Origin: Bradyrhizobium manausense
GTDB lineage: Bacteria; Pseudomonadota; Alphaproteobacteria; Rhizobiales; Xanthobacteraceae
Length of the DNA: 64,000 nucleotides
NCBI RefSeq assembly: GCF_018129685.1
Contig: NZ_JAFCLG010000024.1
Coordinates: 1-64,000, forward strand
Direction: 5' to 3'
Below are positions 52,680 to 62,221 of the stretch, piece by piece (positions within the stretch are counted from its first letter, which is position 1; each line of letters starts with the position of its first letter). Made by a program: the position numbers and the translations under genes. The notes beneath the pieces were generated by a model. It made no database searches. It was given only the letters and a program-made list of their open reading frames with translations, and was not told the origin of the DNA.

Positions 52680-55255
52680 GTCTTGCCTCCGGAAGGTCCG
52701 CCTGCCGCCATTGCGCGCGGCAGGGTGATGATGAATTCGGTGAATACACCGGGCTCGGTGCTCACGTCGATCGTGCCACCGTGCTGTTTCACCACGATGT
52801 CGTGGCTCATGGACAGGCCAAGCCCGGTGCCCTCGCCGGCCGGTTTGGTGGTGAAGAAGGGGTTGAACATCTTCTCCTTCACGTCCTGGGGAATGCCCGT
52901 GCCGTTGTCGCGGATCCGGATCTCGACCTTGCTGCCAAGGTTCCTGGTCGCGGCACTCAAGGTCGGCTCGAAATCCTCTCCGGCGCTCTCCTTGCGCTTG
53001 GCGGCTGCGTAGAATCCGTTCGCGATCAGATTGAGGAAGACACGCGTGATCTCCTGCGGATAGATGTCGGCCAAGCCGGCAGCGGGGTCGAGATCACGCT
53101 TGAGCGTGACGTTGAAACCGGCCCTTTCGGCGCGCGCGCCGTGATAGGCGAGATTGAGGCTCTCCTCCACGATCGTGTTGATGTCTGCGGCCCGGTGTTC
53201 GCCGGAGCCCTCGCGCGAATGCAGCAGCATGTTCTTCACGATGGAATCAGCACGCCTGCCGTGCTGCACCACCTTCTCAAGATTACCCTTCAGCATGTGT
53301 GTCAGCTCGGCGACCTCTTCCTTCGTCTTGTCGTCGAGCTGCGCCGATTGCAGAACCTCATTGAGCTCGTCGATCAACTCGGTCGAGAGCGAGGAGAAAT
53401 TGTTGACGAAGTTGAGCGGGTTCTTGATCTCGTGGGCGATGCCGGCGGTGAGCTGGCCGAGCGAGGCAAGTTTTTCGGTTTGGACCAGGCGATCCTGTGC
53501 AGTGCGCAGCTCGTCAAGGGATTGCGAGAGTTCCTTGGTGCGTTCCTGCACCTGCTCGAACAGCCTGACATTCTCAATGGCAATAACGGCCTGGTCGGCG
53601 AAGGTCTGCACCAGATCCATCTGGCGCTGGCTAAAGGGTCCCGGGTCCGGCCGTCCCAGCAGCAGAACGCCCTCGACCGTCTTGTCGCGCATCAAAGGCA
53701 CGGCGAGCACGGCCCGGTAGCCGCCCATCTGCGGCGCCTGACCAAAATCATACTCGCGGTCCGCGGCAACGTCTGCGACGTGCACCGGCTTGGCATCCAT
53801 GAACACGCGCCCGGTGATCGTCGCGCGCCCCGGGTGGATCGGGTTGGCCTGCATGAAATCGACGAAAGCCGGAGTGCAGCCTGATTCAGCCTTAAGCCGC
53901 ATCATGTCGCCGTCGCGAAGGCATATGATGCCCAGTGAAGCACCGCACAGCGCCTGCGCTGATTCAGTCAGCGTCGTCAGAACGGACTTCAGATCGAACG
54001 CAGATCGACTTATGACTTTGAGCACGTCGGCGGTTGCCGTCTGTTGCTGGAGCGATTCACTCAGCTCCGCCGTGCGCTGCTCGACCTTCTTCTCCAGGTC
54101 CGCATAGGATTCCTGCAGGCGCGCGCCCATGTCGTTGAACTGGTTTGCCAGCCCTTCGAGTTCGTCACCCGTCTTGATGTTGATGCGCTGCGAGAAATCG
54201 CCGCCACCGATTCGCTCGGCGCCGCTGCGCAGCGCCTGGATCGGCCCGACCATGCGGCGGGCGAGAAATATCCCGGCGAGCACTGCAAAGATCGACGCCG
54301 CCAGCAGCACGATGGCGAGCCGCTGCAGCGACGCATAGAGCGATGCATAGGCCTCCTCGACCGGCAGCTCGACGAACATGGTCCAGTGCAGCGGCTCGAT
54401 CGGGGCCGAGGCGGTCAGAACCTGCTGGCCCTGGATGTTGACGGCCTCCTGGAGTGCGTCGGGCATGACGCCGCCGCCGGCCTGCGCCGCGCGCACCTGT
54501 GCGAGCCCGGACATGTCGGTGTTGCGCAGCACGAGACTGATGTCGGGGTGCGCGATCAGCCGCCCTTGGGGGCCAACCACATAGGCATGCCCGTGCTGGC
54601 CGACCTTGATCTGGGAGACGACGTCCCAGATCAGCTTCAAATTGACTTCGGCGATGCTGACCCCGGCATCCTTCCTTGCCCCCGCAAGCGCCAGCGTCAT
54701 GTAGGGCTCGGACTCGCGGCGAAAATAGACCGGCCCGTAATAGACCTTATGGGCGACGGCTTCCGTGAACTTTGGGTCATTCGACAAATCAGTACCGCTG
54801 TCGATCGCATCCATCGCCAGCCGCGAAACGCGCAGGCGCTCCCTGCCGGTCGAATCCACCTGGGCGAGCTCGGTGATGGCCGGCACTTGGCGGAGCAGCC
54901 GCAACGCATCGAACCGGCGCGGCTCGATCGATCCCGCAGACCACGGCAGCTGCGTGGTCCAACCCAGCTGGCTCTCGATCTCCTTGACGAACTGGCTGAT
55001 CTTTGCGGCGGCCGCCTCGGCCTGCTCGTGCTGGACCCGGATCAGCGCGGCCTTGTGCTCCCTGTAATAGAAGAAGACCTCGAACAGCCCATTGGCCAGC
55101 AGCGCGACGGCGACAACGGCCACGAACAGCGCAACATATTTGGTGAACAGCCGGGTCCTGATCCCCCGCCCCGCCTCGGCGGAAGCGACGCCGGCCCCGG
55201 CCGCGCTCGGCTGGGTCCTGGTTTGCGTTGTGTCGGGATGGACGGAAATGCTCAT
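52676..55255 (-). CDS. Membrane sensor histidine kinase with dCache, HAMP and GAF domains
   Basis: 859 residues. Membrane helix about 37-58, periplasmic Cache-like sensor about 65-305, second helix about 313-333, HAMP 335-390, coiled coil, GAF about 415-565, HisKA with His608 in AGIAHEIKNPLNF, and ATPase boxes RDNGTGIP and GEGTGLGLS. It senses an external small ligand plus a GAF signal and phosphorylates the two regulators encoded behind it. The Tat-exported binding protein upstream may supply its ligand. Confidence 0.93.
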   Translation of the reverse strand: MSISVHPDTTQTRTQPSAAGAGVASAEAGRGIRTRLFTKYVALFVAVVAVALLANGLFEVFFYYREHKAALIRVQHEQAEAAAAKISQFVKEIESQLGWTTQLPWSAGSIEPRRFDALRLLRQVPAITELAQVDSTGRERLRVSRLAMDAIDSGTDLSNDPKFTEAVAHKVYYGPVYFRRESEPYMTLALAGARKDAGVSIAEVNLKLIWDVVSQIKVGQHGHAYVVGPQGRLIAHPDISLVLRNTDMSGLAQVRAAQAGGGVMPDALQEAVNIQGQQVLTASAPIEPLHWTMFVELPVEEAYASLYASLQRLAIVLLAASIFAVLAGIFLARRMVGPIQALRSGAERIGGGDFSQRINIKTGDELEGLANQFNDMGARLQESYADLEKKVEQRTAELSESLQQQTATADVLKVISRSAFDLKSVLTTLTESAQALCGASLGIICLRDGDMMRLKAESGCTPAFVDFMQANPIHPGRATITGRVFMDAKPVHVADVAADREYDFGQAPQMGGYRAVLAVPLMRDKTVEGVLLLGRPDPGPFSQRQMDLVQTFADQAVIAIENVRLFEQVQERTKELSQSLDELRTAQDRLVQTEKLASLGQLTAGIAHEIKNPLNFVNNFSSLSTELIDELNEVLQSAQLDDKTKEEVAELTHMLKGNLEKVVQHGRRADSIVKNMLLHSREGSGEHRAADINTIVEESLNLAYHGARAERAGFNVTLKRDLDPAAGLADIYPQEITRVFLNLIANGFYAAAKRKESAGEDFEPTLSAATRNLGSKVEIRIRDNGTGIPQDVKEKMFNPFFTTKPAGEGTGLGLSMSHDIVVKQHGGTIDVSTEPGVFTEFIITLPRAMAAGGPSGGKT

Positions 55256-55309
55256 TCCCCCAAGCCTAGCAAGAAGGCCGGACCTTGTCTCTCGCTGCCG
55301 CGCACAAGG

Positions 55310-56293
55310 TTATTCGATAACCTCATCCGCAAGTGCCAGCAATGTGGGGGGAATTTCAAGGCCGGTTGCCTTGGCGGTCTTGAGATTGATCACCAGGGGA
55401 TAGCGGGTCGGCAGCTCGAATGGCAGATCGCCGGGATCGGCCCCGTTGAAGATGCGGGCGACCAGCGCGGCTGCCCGCTCGAAGGATTCGGAGGAATCCG
55501 CGCCATAGGACATCAGACCGCCGTCCCGGGCGAACTGGTCGAACTCGTAAATCGCCGGCAGCCTTCGAACCGCCGCGAACTCGAACACGCGCTCCCGATT
55601 GAGAATGGTCAGCGCGTCCGCGACCATCAGGATGCCGTCGGGCAAATCGTTCTTCATCACCGAGAAGGCTTCGTCGAAATCATCGGGTTCGCGCACGCCG
55701 AGCGCCTGCACGGTCAGTCCAAGCGCCTGGGCCGCCTTTGCGGACGCCTGATAGCGCATGGTCATGCCGAGGTCGTCCTTGTTCCAGAGCATCGCGACCT
55801 TGGTCAGCTTTGGCGACACCTCTTTGAGCAGCGAGAGCCGCTTGGCGCTGAGTGTCGCGGCGACATCCGAAATCCCGGTGATCTTGCCGCCGGGGTGCGC
55901 CAGGCTGTCGATCAGCCTGGTTTCGACGGGATCGCCGACGCCGCTGGCCGCGACGGTGGCGATGCCGGCAGCCTTGGCGGCCATCGCCGTCGGGTAGCCA
56001 ATGATGACGACGGCGTCGACGTTGCTGGCTTTCATATCCGCCATCAGCGCCGGCAGCATCGCGACATCGCCACGCGCACCCCGCGCGTCGAAGGTCAGGT
56101 TCTGGCCAAGCTTGAAACCACGCTCTTCAAGCACCTTGAGCAGGATCTTGCCGCCGCGGCTCTCCGCCGTGATGGGCACGATCGGCGTCACGGTGCCGAG
56201 ACGATAGATGCGCCCAGGCGTATCAGCCGACGCCATGCCCGGCCGCGCCAAAGCCGTCCCGCCAAGCACTGCCAGAAATTCACGCCTCTTCAT
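55310..56293 (-). CDS. PF04392-type ABC substrate-binding protein
   Basis: 327 residues. Tat-like signal (KRREFLAVLGG), then two Rossmann-like lobes with GARGDVAMLPALMADMK and YPLVINLKTAKATGLEIP, the usual end of this family. No ABC permease or ATPase is nearby. It lies 54 bases upstream of the kinase on the same strand, so it is more likely a ligand-presenting partner of the sensor than part of a transporter. Confidence 0.8.
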   Translation of the reverse strand: MKRREFLAVLGGTALARPGMASADTPGRIYRLGTVTPIVPITAESRGGKILLKVLEERGFKLGQNLTFDARGARGDVAMLPALMADMKASNVDAVVIIGYPTAMAAKAAGIATVAASGVGDPVETRLIDSLAHPGGKITGISDVAATLSAKRLSLLKEVSPKLTKVAMLWNKDDLGMTMRYQASAKAAQALGLTVQALGVREPDDFDEAFSVMKNDLPDGILMVADALTILNRERVFEFAAVRRLPAIYEFDQFARDGGLMSYGADSSESFERAAALVARIFNGADPGDLPFELPTRYPLVINLKTAKATGLEIPPTLLALADEVIE

Positions 56294-56359
56294 CGGACGA
56301 CCTGCCTCAAGCGCACGCTCTCGACGCTCCAGCCGTCATACTACGGGATATTGCACGAC

Positions 56360-56395
56360 AAAAAAAAGCGGCAACAGCGATGGCTGTTGCCGCTT
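56360..56395 (-). terminator. Strong intrinsic terminator of the RND efflux operon
   Basis: On the minus strand AAGCGGCAACAGC, a CATC loop and GCTGTTGCCGCTT form a perfect 13-bp stem followed by a run of T, about 20 bases beyond the RND stop. Confidence 0.92.
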
Positions 56396-56415
56396 CGCAC
56401 GCAATTGAAGCCTGG

Positions 56416-59400
56416 TCAGGTCGTCCGCAGCGCCTTGGCGTCGAGGTCGATCTCGTTGACCTGCTTGTTCCGCTCGGAATCCGCGGCCGCACGATGGTCG
56501 GTCGCCAGCACGACGTAGACCGCCGGCAGCACGAACAGGGTGAACAGCGTGCCGATCGACATGCCGGCCACGACCACGAGACCGATCGAGAAGCGGCTGG
56601 CCGCTCCGGCGCCGGTTGCGGTGAGCAGCGGGATCAGACCGGTGACCATCGCTGCCGTCGTCATCAGGATCGGACGGAGACGAATGCGGGCGGACATCTC
56701 GATGGCCGAGCGGCGGTCGAGCCGCTCCTTGATCTGGAGCTCGTTGGCGAACTCCACCATCAGGATGCCATGCTTGGTGATCAGGCCGACCAGGGTCAGC
56801 AGGCCGACCTGGGTGTAGATGTTCATGGTCGCCGCGCCGAAGAACAGCGGGATCAGCGCGCCCACGATCGCCATCGGCACCGAGATCATGATCACGAACG
56901 GATCGCGCAGGCTCTCGAACTGCGCCGCCAGCACCAGGAAGATGATGATGAGCGCGAAACCGAAGGTGATCGCGAGCTGATTGCCTTCCTGCACATACTG
57001 CCTGGAATCCGCGAGATAGGCGTGGCTGAAGCCCTGCGGCAACTTCTTGGCCTCGCCTTCGAGGAAGTCGACCGCTGCGCCGACGGTCACGCCGGGCATC
57101 GGCACGGCCGAGAAAGTCGCCGAATTCAGCTGATTGTAGTGCGTCAGCGAATTCGGGCCCGTCGCCGTGTTGATCGACACCACGGTCGACAGCGGCAACT
57201 GCTGACCGGTGCTGGTCGACACATAGTAGTTTCCAAGCGACTCCGGTGACAGCCGATCGACGCGCGGCACCTGCGGAATCACCTGATAAGAGCGCCCCTC
57301 GAGGTTGAAGCGATTGATGTAATTGCCGCCGCCCAGCACCGCGAGCGCGCTGCCGATGTTCTGCATGTTGATGCCGAGATCCTGCGCCTTGGAACGGTCG
57401 ACGTTCACGGTCACCAACGGCTGGTTGAAGTTGAGATCGCTGTCGGAGACGATGAACATGCCGCTCTTGCGCGCGGCGTCCTTCAGCTTCTCCATCTGCT
57501 CATAGACAGCCTGGAAGCCCGCGGTCGAGTTGATCACCATCTGCACCGGCAGGCCGCCGGGCCCGCCCGGCAGCGGCGGCAGATTGAACGCGAACGCCTG
57601 CACGCCCTCGATCTTGGAGAGTTCGGCCTGCACCAGCGGCTTCAGCGCGATCGACGACCGTTTGCGCTCGTCCCACGGCTTGAGCAGCATGCCGGCGATA
57701 CCGCCCTGCGGGCCGTTGATGCCGTTCAGCACGAAGCGCAGATCGGTCTCGGGAAAGCCTTGAAACTTCTTGTCGAGCTTGTCGCCGTAGAAATCCACGT
57801 AGTCGATGTTGGCGTATTTCGGCGCCTTGGTCACCGCGAACACGATGCCCTGGTCTTCCTCAGGCGCCAGCTCCTTCGACGTGTGCACATAGAGGAAGCC
57901 AACCAGCCCGAGGATCGTGATCGCGAACAGGCCGGTAATGGCCTTGTAGTCGAGCGAACGGTCGAGCCTGCGGCCGTACCAGCGCGTCATGGCGCCGAAC
58001 ACGCGGTTCACCCGCTTTGCAAACCAGCCCTCTTCGGAGTTCTTGAGCAGCACCGAGCACATCATCGGCGACAGCGTCAGTGCGATCACGCCTGAGACGA
58101 TCACGGAGCCTGCGAGCGTGAACGCGAATTCGCGGAACAGCGAACCGGTGAGGCCGCCGAGGAAGCCGATCGGGGCATACACGGCTGCGAGCGTGATGGT
58201 CATCGAGACGACGGGACCGACGATTTCTCGCGCGCCTTGCAGCGACGCCTGCACCGGCGTCTTTCCCTCCTCCAGATGGCGGTGGATATTCTCCACAACC
58301 ACGATGGCGTCGTCGACCACAAGGCCGATCGCGAGCACCATCGCGAGCAACGTCAGCAGGTTGAAGCTGAAGCCCAGGGCCAGCATCAAGGTGCAGACGC
58401 CGATCATCGACAAGGGAATCGTGACGACGGGAATGATGACCGAGCGGAGCGAGGCCAGGAACAGGAAGATGACCACGATCACGATGATCACGGCTTCGCC
58501 GAGGGTCTTCTCCACCTCGTCGATCGACGACTGGATGAACTTGGTCGAATCGTAGGCGACCTTCATCTTCATCGAGGGCGGCAGATTGCGCTCGAGTTCG
58601 GGGAACAGCGCACGCACGCCCTTGACCAGGGTCAGCGGGTTGCCCTGCGGGGTGGCCTGCACGCCGATGAAGATCGCGTGCTCGCCGTTGAAGGCGACGC
58701 TCGCATCCGTGCTTTGGGCCGCGAGTTCGACGGTCGCGATATCCTCCATCCGCACGAAGCCGCCGTCCTTGGCCTTGACGATCATCTTCTTGAACTGCGC
58801 GACGTTACCGAGGTCGGTATTGGTCGAGATGTTCGAGACGATCAGATAGCCCTTGGTCTGGCCCGCCGCGGACTGGAAGTTGTTGGCCTGAATCGCGGCC
58901 GCGACATCGGCCGGCGAGATGTTGCGGCCGGCCATCTTCACGGGATCAAGCCACAGCCGCATCGCAAAGGTCTGGCCGCCCAGGATGTCGGCCGAAGCCA
59001 CGCCATCGACCGTCGACAGCACCGGCTGTACCACGCGGGTCAGATAGTCAGAGATGGCAGAACCCGACAGCTCCTCCGAGGAGAAGCCGAGATACATCAC
59101 GGCCGTGGTCTGGCCCGTGGTCTTGGTGACGATCGGGTCGTTGGATTCCTTCGGGATCAGATATTTGACCGAGTTCGTCTTGGCCAGCACCTCGGTGAGC
59201 GCTTGGTTCGGATCGAAGTTCAGCTTGATGTAGACCTGGATCGTCGATGTGCCGAGCACCGAAGACGACGTGATGTAATCGACGCCCTCGGCGGAAGCGA
59301 CCGCCTGCTCGATCGGCGTGGTGATGAAGCCCTGGATCAGCTCCGCCGACGCGCCGGGATAGACGGTCGTGATGTTGATGACCGTGTTGGACAGCTTCGG

Positions 59401-59511
59401 ATATTGCCGGATCGGCAGCACCATCGCGGCGCGCAGACCGATCAGCAGGATCAGCAGGCTGACAACGACCGACAGGACCGGGCGCTTGATGAAGATATCA
59501 GTAAAGGCCAT
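56416..59511 (-). CDS. RND efflux transporter, HAE-1 (AcrB-like)
   Basis: 1031 residues, the normal size. IKRPVLSVVVSLLILLIGL opens the first helix; the proton-relay Asp pair is in GLVVDDAIVVVENI around residue 400; FAVTKAPKYANIDY and the large periplasmic loops match HAE-1 pumps. It exports drugs, solvents or metabolites using the proton gradient. It follows the adaptor gene by 78 bases. No outer-membrane factor gene is in the window. Confidence 0.95.
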   Translation of the reverse strand: MAFTDIFIKRPVLSVVVSLLILLIGLRAAMVLPIRQYPKLSNTVINITTVYPGASAELIQGFITTPIEQAVASAEGVDYITSSSVLGTSTIQVYIKLNFDPNQALTEVLAKTNSVKYLIPKESNDPIVTKTTGQTTAVMYLGFSSEELSGSAISDYLTRVVQPVLSTVDGVASADILGGQTFAMRLWLDPVKMAGRNISPADVAAAIQANNFQSAAGQTKGYLIVSNISTNTDLGNVAQFKKMIVKAKDGGFVRMEDIATVELAAQSTDASVAFNGEHAIFIGVQATPQGNPLTLVKGVRALFPELERNLPPSMKMKVAYDSTKFIQSSIDEVEKTLGEAVIIVIVVIFLFLASLRSVIIPVVTIPLSMIGVCTLMLALGFSFNLLTLLAMVLAIGLVVDDAIVVVENIHRHLEEGKTPVQASLQGAREIVGPVVSMTITLAAVYAPIGFLGGLTGSLFREFAFTLAGSVIVSGVIALTLSPMMCSVLLKNSEEGWFAKRVNRVFGAMTRWYGRRLDRSLDYKAITGLFAITILGLVGFLYVHTSKELAPEEDQGIVFAVTKAPKYANIDYVDFYGDKLDKKFQGFPETDLRFVLNGINGPQGGIAGMLLKPWDERKRSSIALKPLVQAELSKIEGVQAFAFNLPPLPGGPGGLPVQMVINSTAGFQAVYEQMEKLKDAARKSGMFIVSDSDLNFNQPLVTVNVDRSKAQDLGINMQNIGSALAVLGGGNYINRFNLEGRSYQVIPQVPRVDRLSPESLGNYYVSTSTGQQLPLSTVVSINTATGPNSLTHYNQLNSATFSAVPMPGVTVGAAVDFLEGEAKKLPQGFSHAYLADSRQYVQEGNQLAITFGFALIIIFLVLAAQFESLRDPFVIMISVPMAIVGALIPLFFGAATMNIYTQVGLLTLVGLITKHGILMVEFANELQIKERLDRRSAIEMSARIRLRPILMTTAAMVTGLIPLLTATGAGAASRFSIGLVVVAGMSIGTLFTLFVLPAVYVVLATDHRAAADSERNKQVNEIDLDAKALRTT

Positions 59512-59589
59512 CGCGGCGATCTCGATTTCTTTGTCTCAAGAAACGCGATCCGGCCGGACCGGATCACGCACGTGTCGTGTTGGCGGCGC

Positions 59590-60783
59590 TCAGTAGCGCG
59601 GCGGATTGGCCGGGATCTGCGGGGCCGGATCGGTCGAAATCGCCACAGCAGCACCTGACTGAAGCTTCAGCTGGCCGACGGCAACGACCTTGTCACCCGG
59701 CTTCACGCCCTTGATGATCTCGACGCGGCCGGCGACCCGGTTGCCGGTCTGCACGAAGGTGCGCACCGCGCTCAGGCTGGTCTTGCCGTCCTCTTCCTTC
59801 TTCTCGGTGATCACGAACACCGAGTCGCCATACAGGGTGTAGTCGACGGCCGTCTCAGGCACGGTGATCACCGCAGGCTTGTCCGGCAGCACCACCGTGG
59901 TGGTCACGAACATGCCGGGCTTCAGGATCTTCTCCGGATTGGCGACCGTCGCCTGCACGCGGATGTTGCGGGTGTCGGCCGCGATCTGCGGCTCGATGGT
60001 GGTGATCTTGCCGTCGAAGATGCGGTCCGGATATGCGTCAACTTTCAGCCGGACCTGCTGGCCAACCTTGAGATTTCCCGAGTCCTTTTCCGCCACCGTG
60101 AAGTTGGCCCACAGCTCCGACAGGTCAGTCAGCGAGACGATCGGGGTGCCGGCGGTGAGATATTGTCCGACCTCGACCTTGCGGACGCCGAGATCGCCGG
60201 AGAACGGCGCGCGCACCAGCTTCTGCGAGATCAGCGCTTCGGTCTTGGCGATGCCGGCCTGCGCCTGGTCGTAGGCGGCCTGCGCGGAATCGACGGTTGC
60301 CTGCGGACCGAACTGGCGCGACGCCAGCTGCTTGGCGCGGTCGAGCGAGAGCTGCGCGACGGTCGCCTGGGCCTTGTAATTGGCAAGGTCGCCCTGCTCC
60401 GGCGCGTCGAACAGCTGCACCAGCGGCATGCCGGCCTCGACATGCATGCCCGGCGCGAACTTGATCTCGGTCACGCGGCCATTGACGTCGGCGGTGACGT
60501 CGACCTGATGCACGGCGGCGAGGCCACCGACTGCGGTCAGCAGGTTCGGCACCACCTCGGACTTCGCTTCGGCCGCGCTGACCAGGGTCGGCGGCGGCTT
60601 GTTGTTGGCGAAGAACTGCTTGATCATCTGGCCGCGGAAGTAATTGAACCAGACGAGACCACCGACGAGCGCCGCCAGCAGCGCGCCGACGATGATGAAC
60701 CAGAGCACCGGACGAACCGGACGCTTTGGGGCCTTGCTGTCGATCGGTTCGCCCGAAATCTTGTGTTCGGCTACGATGTTCAT
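59590..60783 (-). CDS. RND efflux periplasmic adaptor (AcrA/MexE-like)
   Basis: 397 residues. One N-terminal helix (VLWFIIVGALLAALVGGLVWF) anchors it; the lipoyl and hairpin region (VNGRVTEIKFAPGMHVEAG, SQKLVRAPFSGDLG) and beta-barrel (VFVTTTVVLPDKPAVI) follow. It links the pump to an outer-membrane channel. Its ATG is one base from the TetR stop, so the three genes form one operon. Confidence 0.93.
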   Translation of the reverse strand: MNIVAEHKISGEPIDSKAPKRPVRPVLWFIIVGALLAALVGGLVWFNYFRGQMIKQFFANNKPPPTLVSAAEAKSEVVPNLLTAVGGLAAVHQVDVTADVNGRVTEIKFAPGMHVEAGMPLVQLFDAPEQGDLANYKAQATVAQLSLDRAKQLASRQFGPQATVDSAQAAYDQAQAGIAKTEALISQKLVRAPFSGDLGVRKVEVGQYLTAGTPIVSLTDLSELWANFTVAEKDSGNLKVGQQVRLKVDAYPDRIFDGKITTIEPQIAADTRNIRVQATVANPEKILKPGMFVTTTVVLPDKPAVITVPETAVDYTLYGDSVFVITEKKEEDGKTSLSAVRTFVQTGNRVAGRVEIIKGVKPGDKVVAVGQLKLQSGAAVAISTDPAPQIPANPPRY

Positions 60784-60784
60784 G

Positions 60785-61486
60785 TCATGCGCTCTCTGCA
60801 ATCGCCGTCCTGCCCGCATCCGCGGCCTGATCGCGGCCCAAATGCGAAGCAATTGCGGCGTCGTTAAGTCCGATACCCCTCAGGAGAAATTCACACAGCT
60901 CCCGCTCCAGATCATTTGCCCCGCCATAGGCGAGGCAGGGTACGGAGGGCAGCCTGGTCAGCGCAGCGGTCATCACCGTGTGATGCGCAAACCAGAACAG
61001 ATTGAGCGGTTCACCGCCACACGCCCGCGCATCGCCGGCGGCGACCGCGCGTTCGAGCGAAGCGACGAAGACCGCTCCAATCAGCGTCTCGATCTTGGCG
61101 TATAGCAAACGAGCGAACTCGCCGTCATCCAGATGACTGGTGGCCATCAGTCGCAGGCGCTGGGCCTCCTCCTGATCGGGACCGTCGGCGATCAGCAGGA
61201 AATGCTGGACCATGCCGCGGATCAGTTCGACCAGGGTGGCCGTCGACGGCTCCCGCTCGAGCAGCTCCATCAGCGCCGGGTCTGCCTCGCATTCGTCGCT
61301 CAGGATTTCGGCGTAGAGCGCGGCCTTCGAAGGGAAATGCTTGAACAGTAGCGCCTCGGAAATGGCCGCAGCGGCCGCCACGCTCTTGGTCGTGGTGCCG
61401 GTATAACCGTGTCGGGCAAAACAGCGTTTTGCGGCTCCGAGGATCAATTGACGCCTCAGGTCGCTCGTCATACGCAATGAGCTCAT
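60785..61486 (-). CDS. TetR family repressor of the RND operon
   Basis: 233 residues. Helix-turn-helix at about 15-55 (LILGAAKRCFARHGYTGTT, then AISEALLFKHFPSK). A perfect palindrome lies just before the start, indicating autoregulation. ATG at 61486 is used; ATG at 61471 is an alternative with similar ribosome site strength. It probably senses a pump substrate and derepresses the operon. Confidence 0.9.
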   Translation of the reverse strand: MSSLRMTSDLRRQLILGAAKRCFARHGYTGTTTKSVAAAAAISEALLFKHFPSKAALYAEILSDECEADPALMELLEREPSTATLVELIRGMVQHFLLIADGPDQEEAQRLRLMATSHLDDGEFARLLYAKIETLIGAVFVASLERAVAAGDARACGGEPLNLFWFAHHTVMTAALTRLPSVPCLAYGGANDLERELCEFLLRGIGLNDAAIASHLGRDQAADAGRTAIAESA

Positions 61487-61490
61487 GGTA

Positions 61491-61506
61491 GTGAGTAAGC
61501 ACTCAC
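61491..61506. promoter_or_regulatory. TetR operator palindrome
   Basis: GTGAGTAAGCACTCAC: 6-base arms GTGAGT/ACTCAC around AAGC, the common form of TetR/AcrR sites. It overlaps the -10 region of a plausible minus-strand promoter with TTGACT at 61521-61516. Confidence 0.7.
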
Positions 61507-61630
61507 CCACGCTAAAGTCAAGCAATATGGTGCATCGCAACCTAAGTGCGTGAGAATCCGTTGGAAATTGGTCACAGGGTACCGTGGCGGGAGCTAAGCG
61601 CCACCGCCGGTAGCCAGATCAGAACCGGAG

Positions 61631-62221
61631 TCAGATCGGCTTGAAGCCGAGGTCACCGCGGATCCGGTTGACGATATAAGTCCCGTCCCGGCTCGGCAGG
61701 ATCCGCTCAACGTTGGCGCTGTCGATCTTCACATTGGCAAAGCGCGGCCCTGCCGAGAGGTCGTGGACGGCTTTGGCGAAGGTTTCGACCTCGGCCATGG
61801 TCGAGATCGCGCAGGCATCGGCGATGCCGCAGGCCCTGGCGACGCCGACCAGGTCGGCGGCGGCGCAGGTGTGGCTGGTTTGGCCGCCGGTCTCGCCATA
61901 GGCCTCGTTGTCGAGCACGACGATCGAGAGATTGGACGGCTTCTGAAGACCGATTGTGGCGAGGCTGCCCATCCCCATCAGCATCTCGCCATCGCCAGTG
62001 ATCACCAGCACCGGGAGCTTCGGCTGCGCCAGCGCCAGGCCAAGCCCGATCATCGCGGCGCCGCCCATGCCGCCCCAGAGATAGAAGTTGCGGGCGTGAT
62101 CGCCGGCGGCGGTGATGTCGTTGGTGGAAGCACCGAGGCCGCCGATCGCGACGACATCCTTCCGGTTCGCGAGCAACGCGGACACCACCTGACGGCGGTC
62201 GAGGAGATTGGCCTTGCTCAT
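61631..62221 (-). CDS. ThDP-dependent decarboxylase, PP-domain subunit (sulfopyruvate-decarboxylase-beta-like)
   Basis: 196 residues. The ThDP motif starts GDGEML (76-81) and ends with Asn105 in VVLDNEAY. It has only the cofactor-binding half; the other half is in the overlapping upstream gene. Split enzymes like this include sulfopyruvate decarboxylase ComDE and phosphonopyruvate decarboxylase. The substrate is a 2-oxo acid of unknown type. Confidence 0.85.
   Translation of the reverse strand: MSKANLLDRRQVVSALLANRKDVVAIGGLGASTNDITAAGDHARNFYLWGGMGGAAMIGLGLALAQPKLPVLVITGDGEMLMGMGSLATIGLQKPSNLSIVVLDNEAYGETGGQTSHTCAAADLVGVARACGIADACAISTMAEVETFAKAVHDLSAGPRFANVKIDSANVERILPSRDGTYIVNRIRGDLGFKPI

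Noticed and set aside
54044..56518. Long plus-strand open frame across the kinase and binding protein
   Set aside because: Antisense to two well-supported genes; composition is low complexity with no domain.
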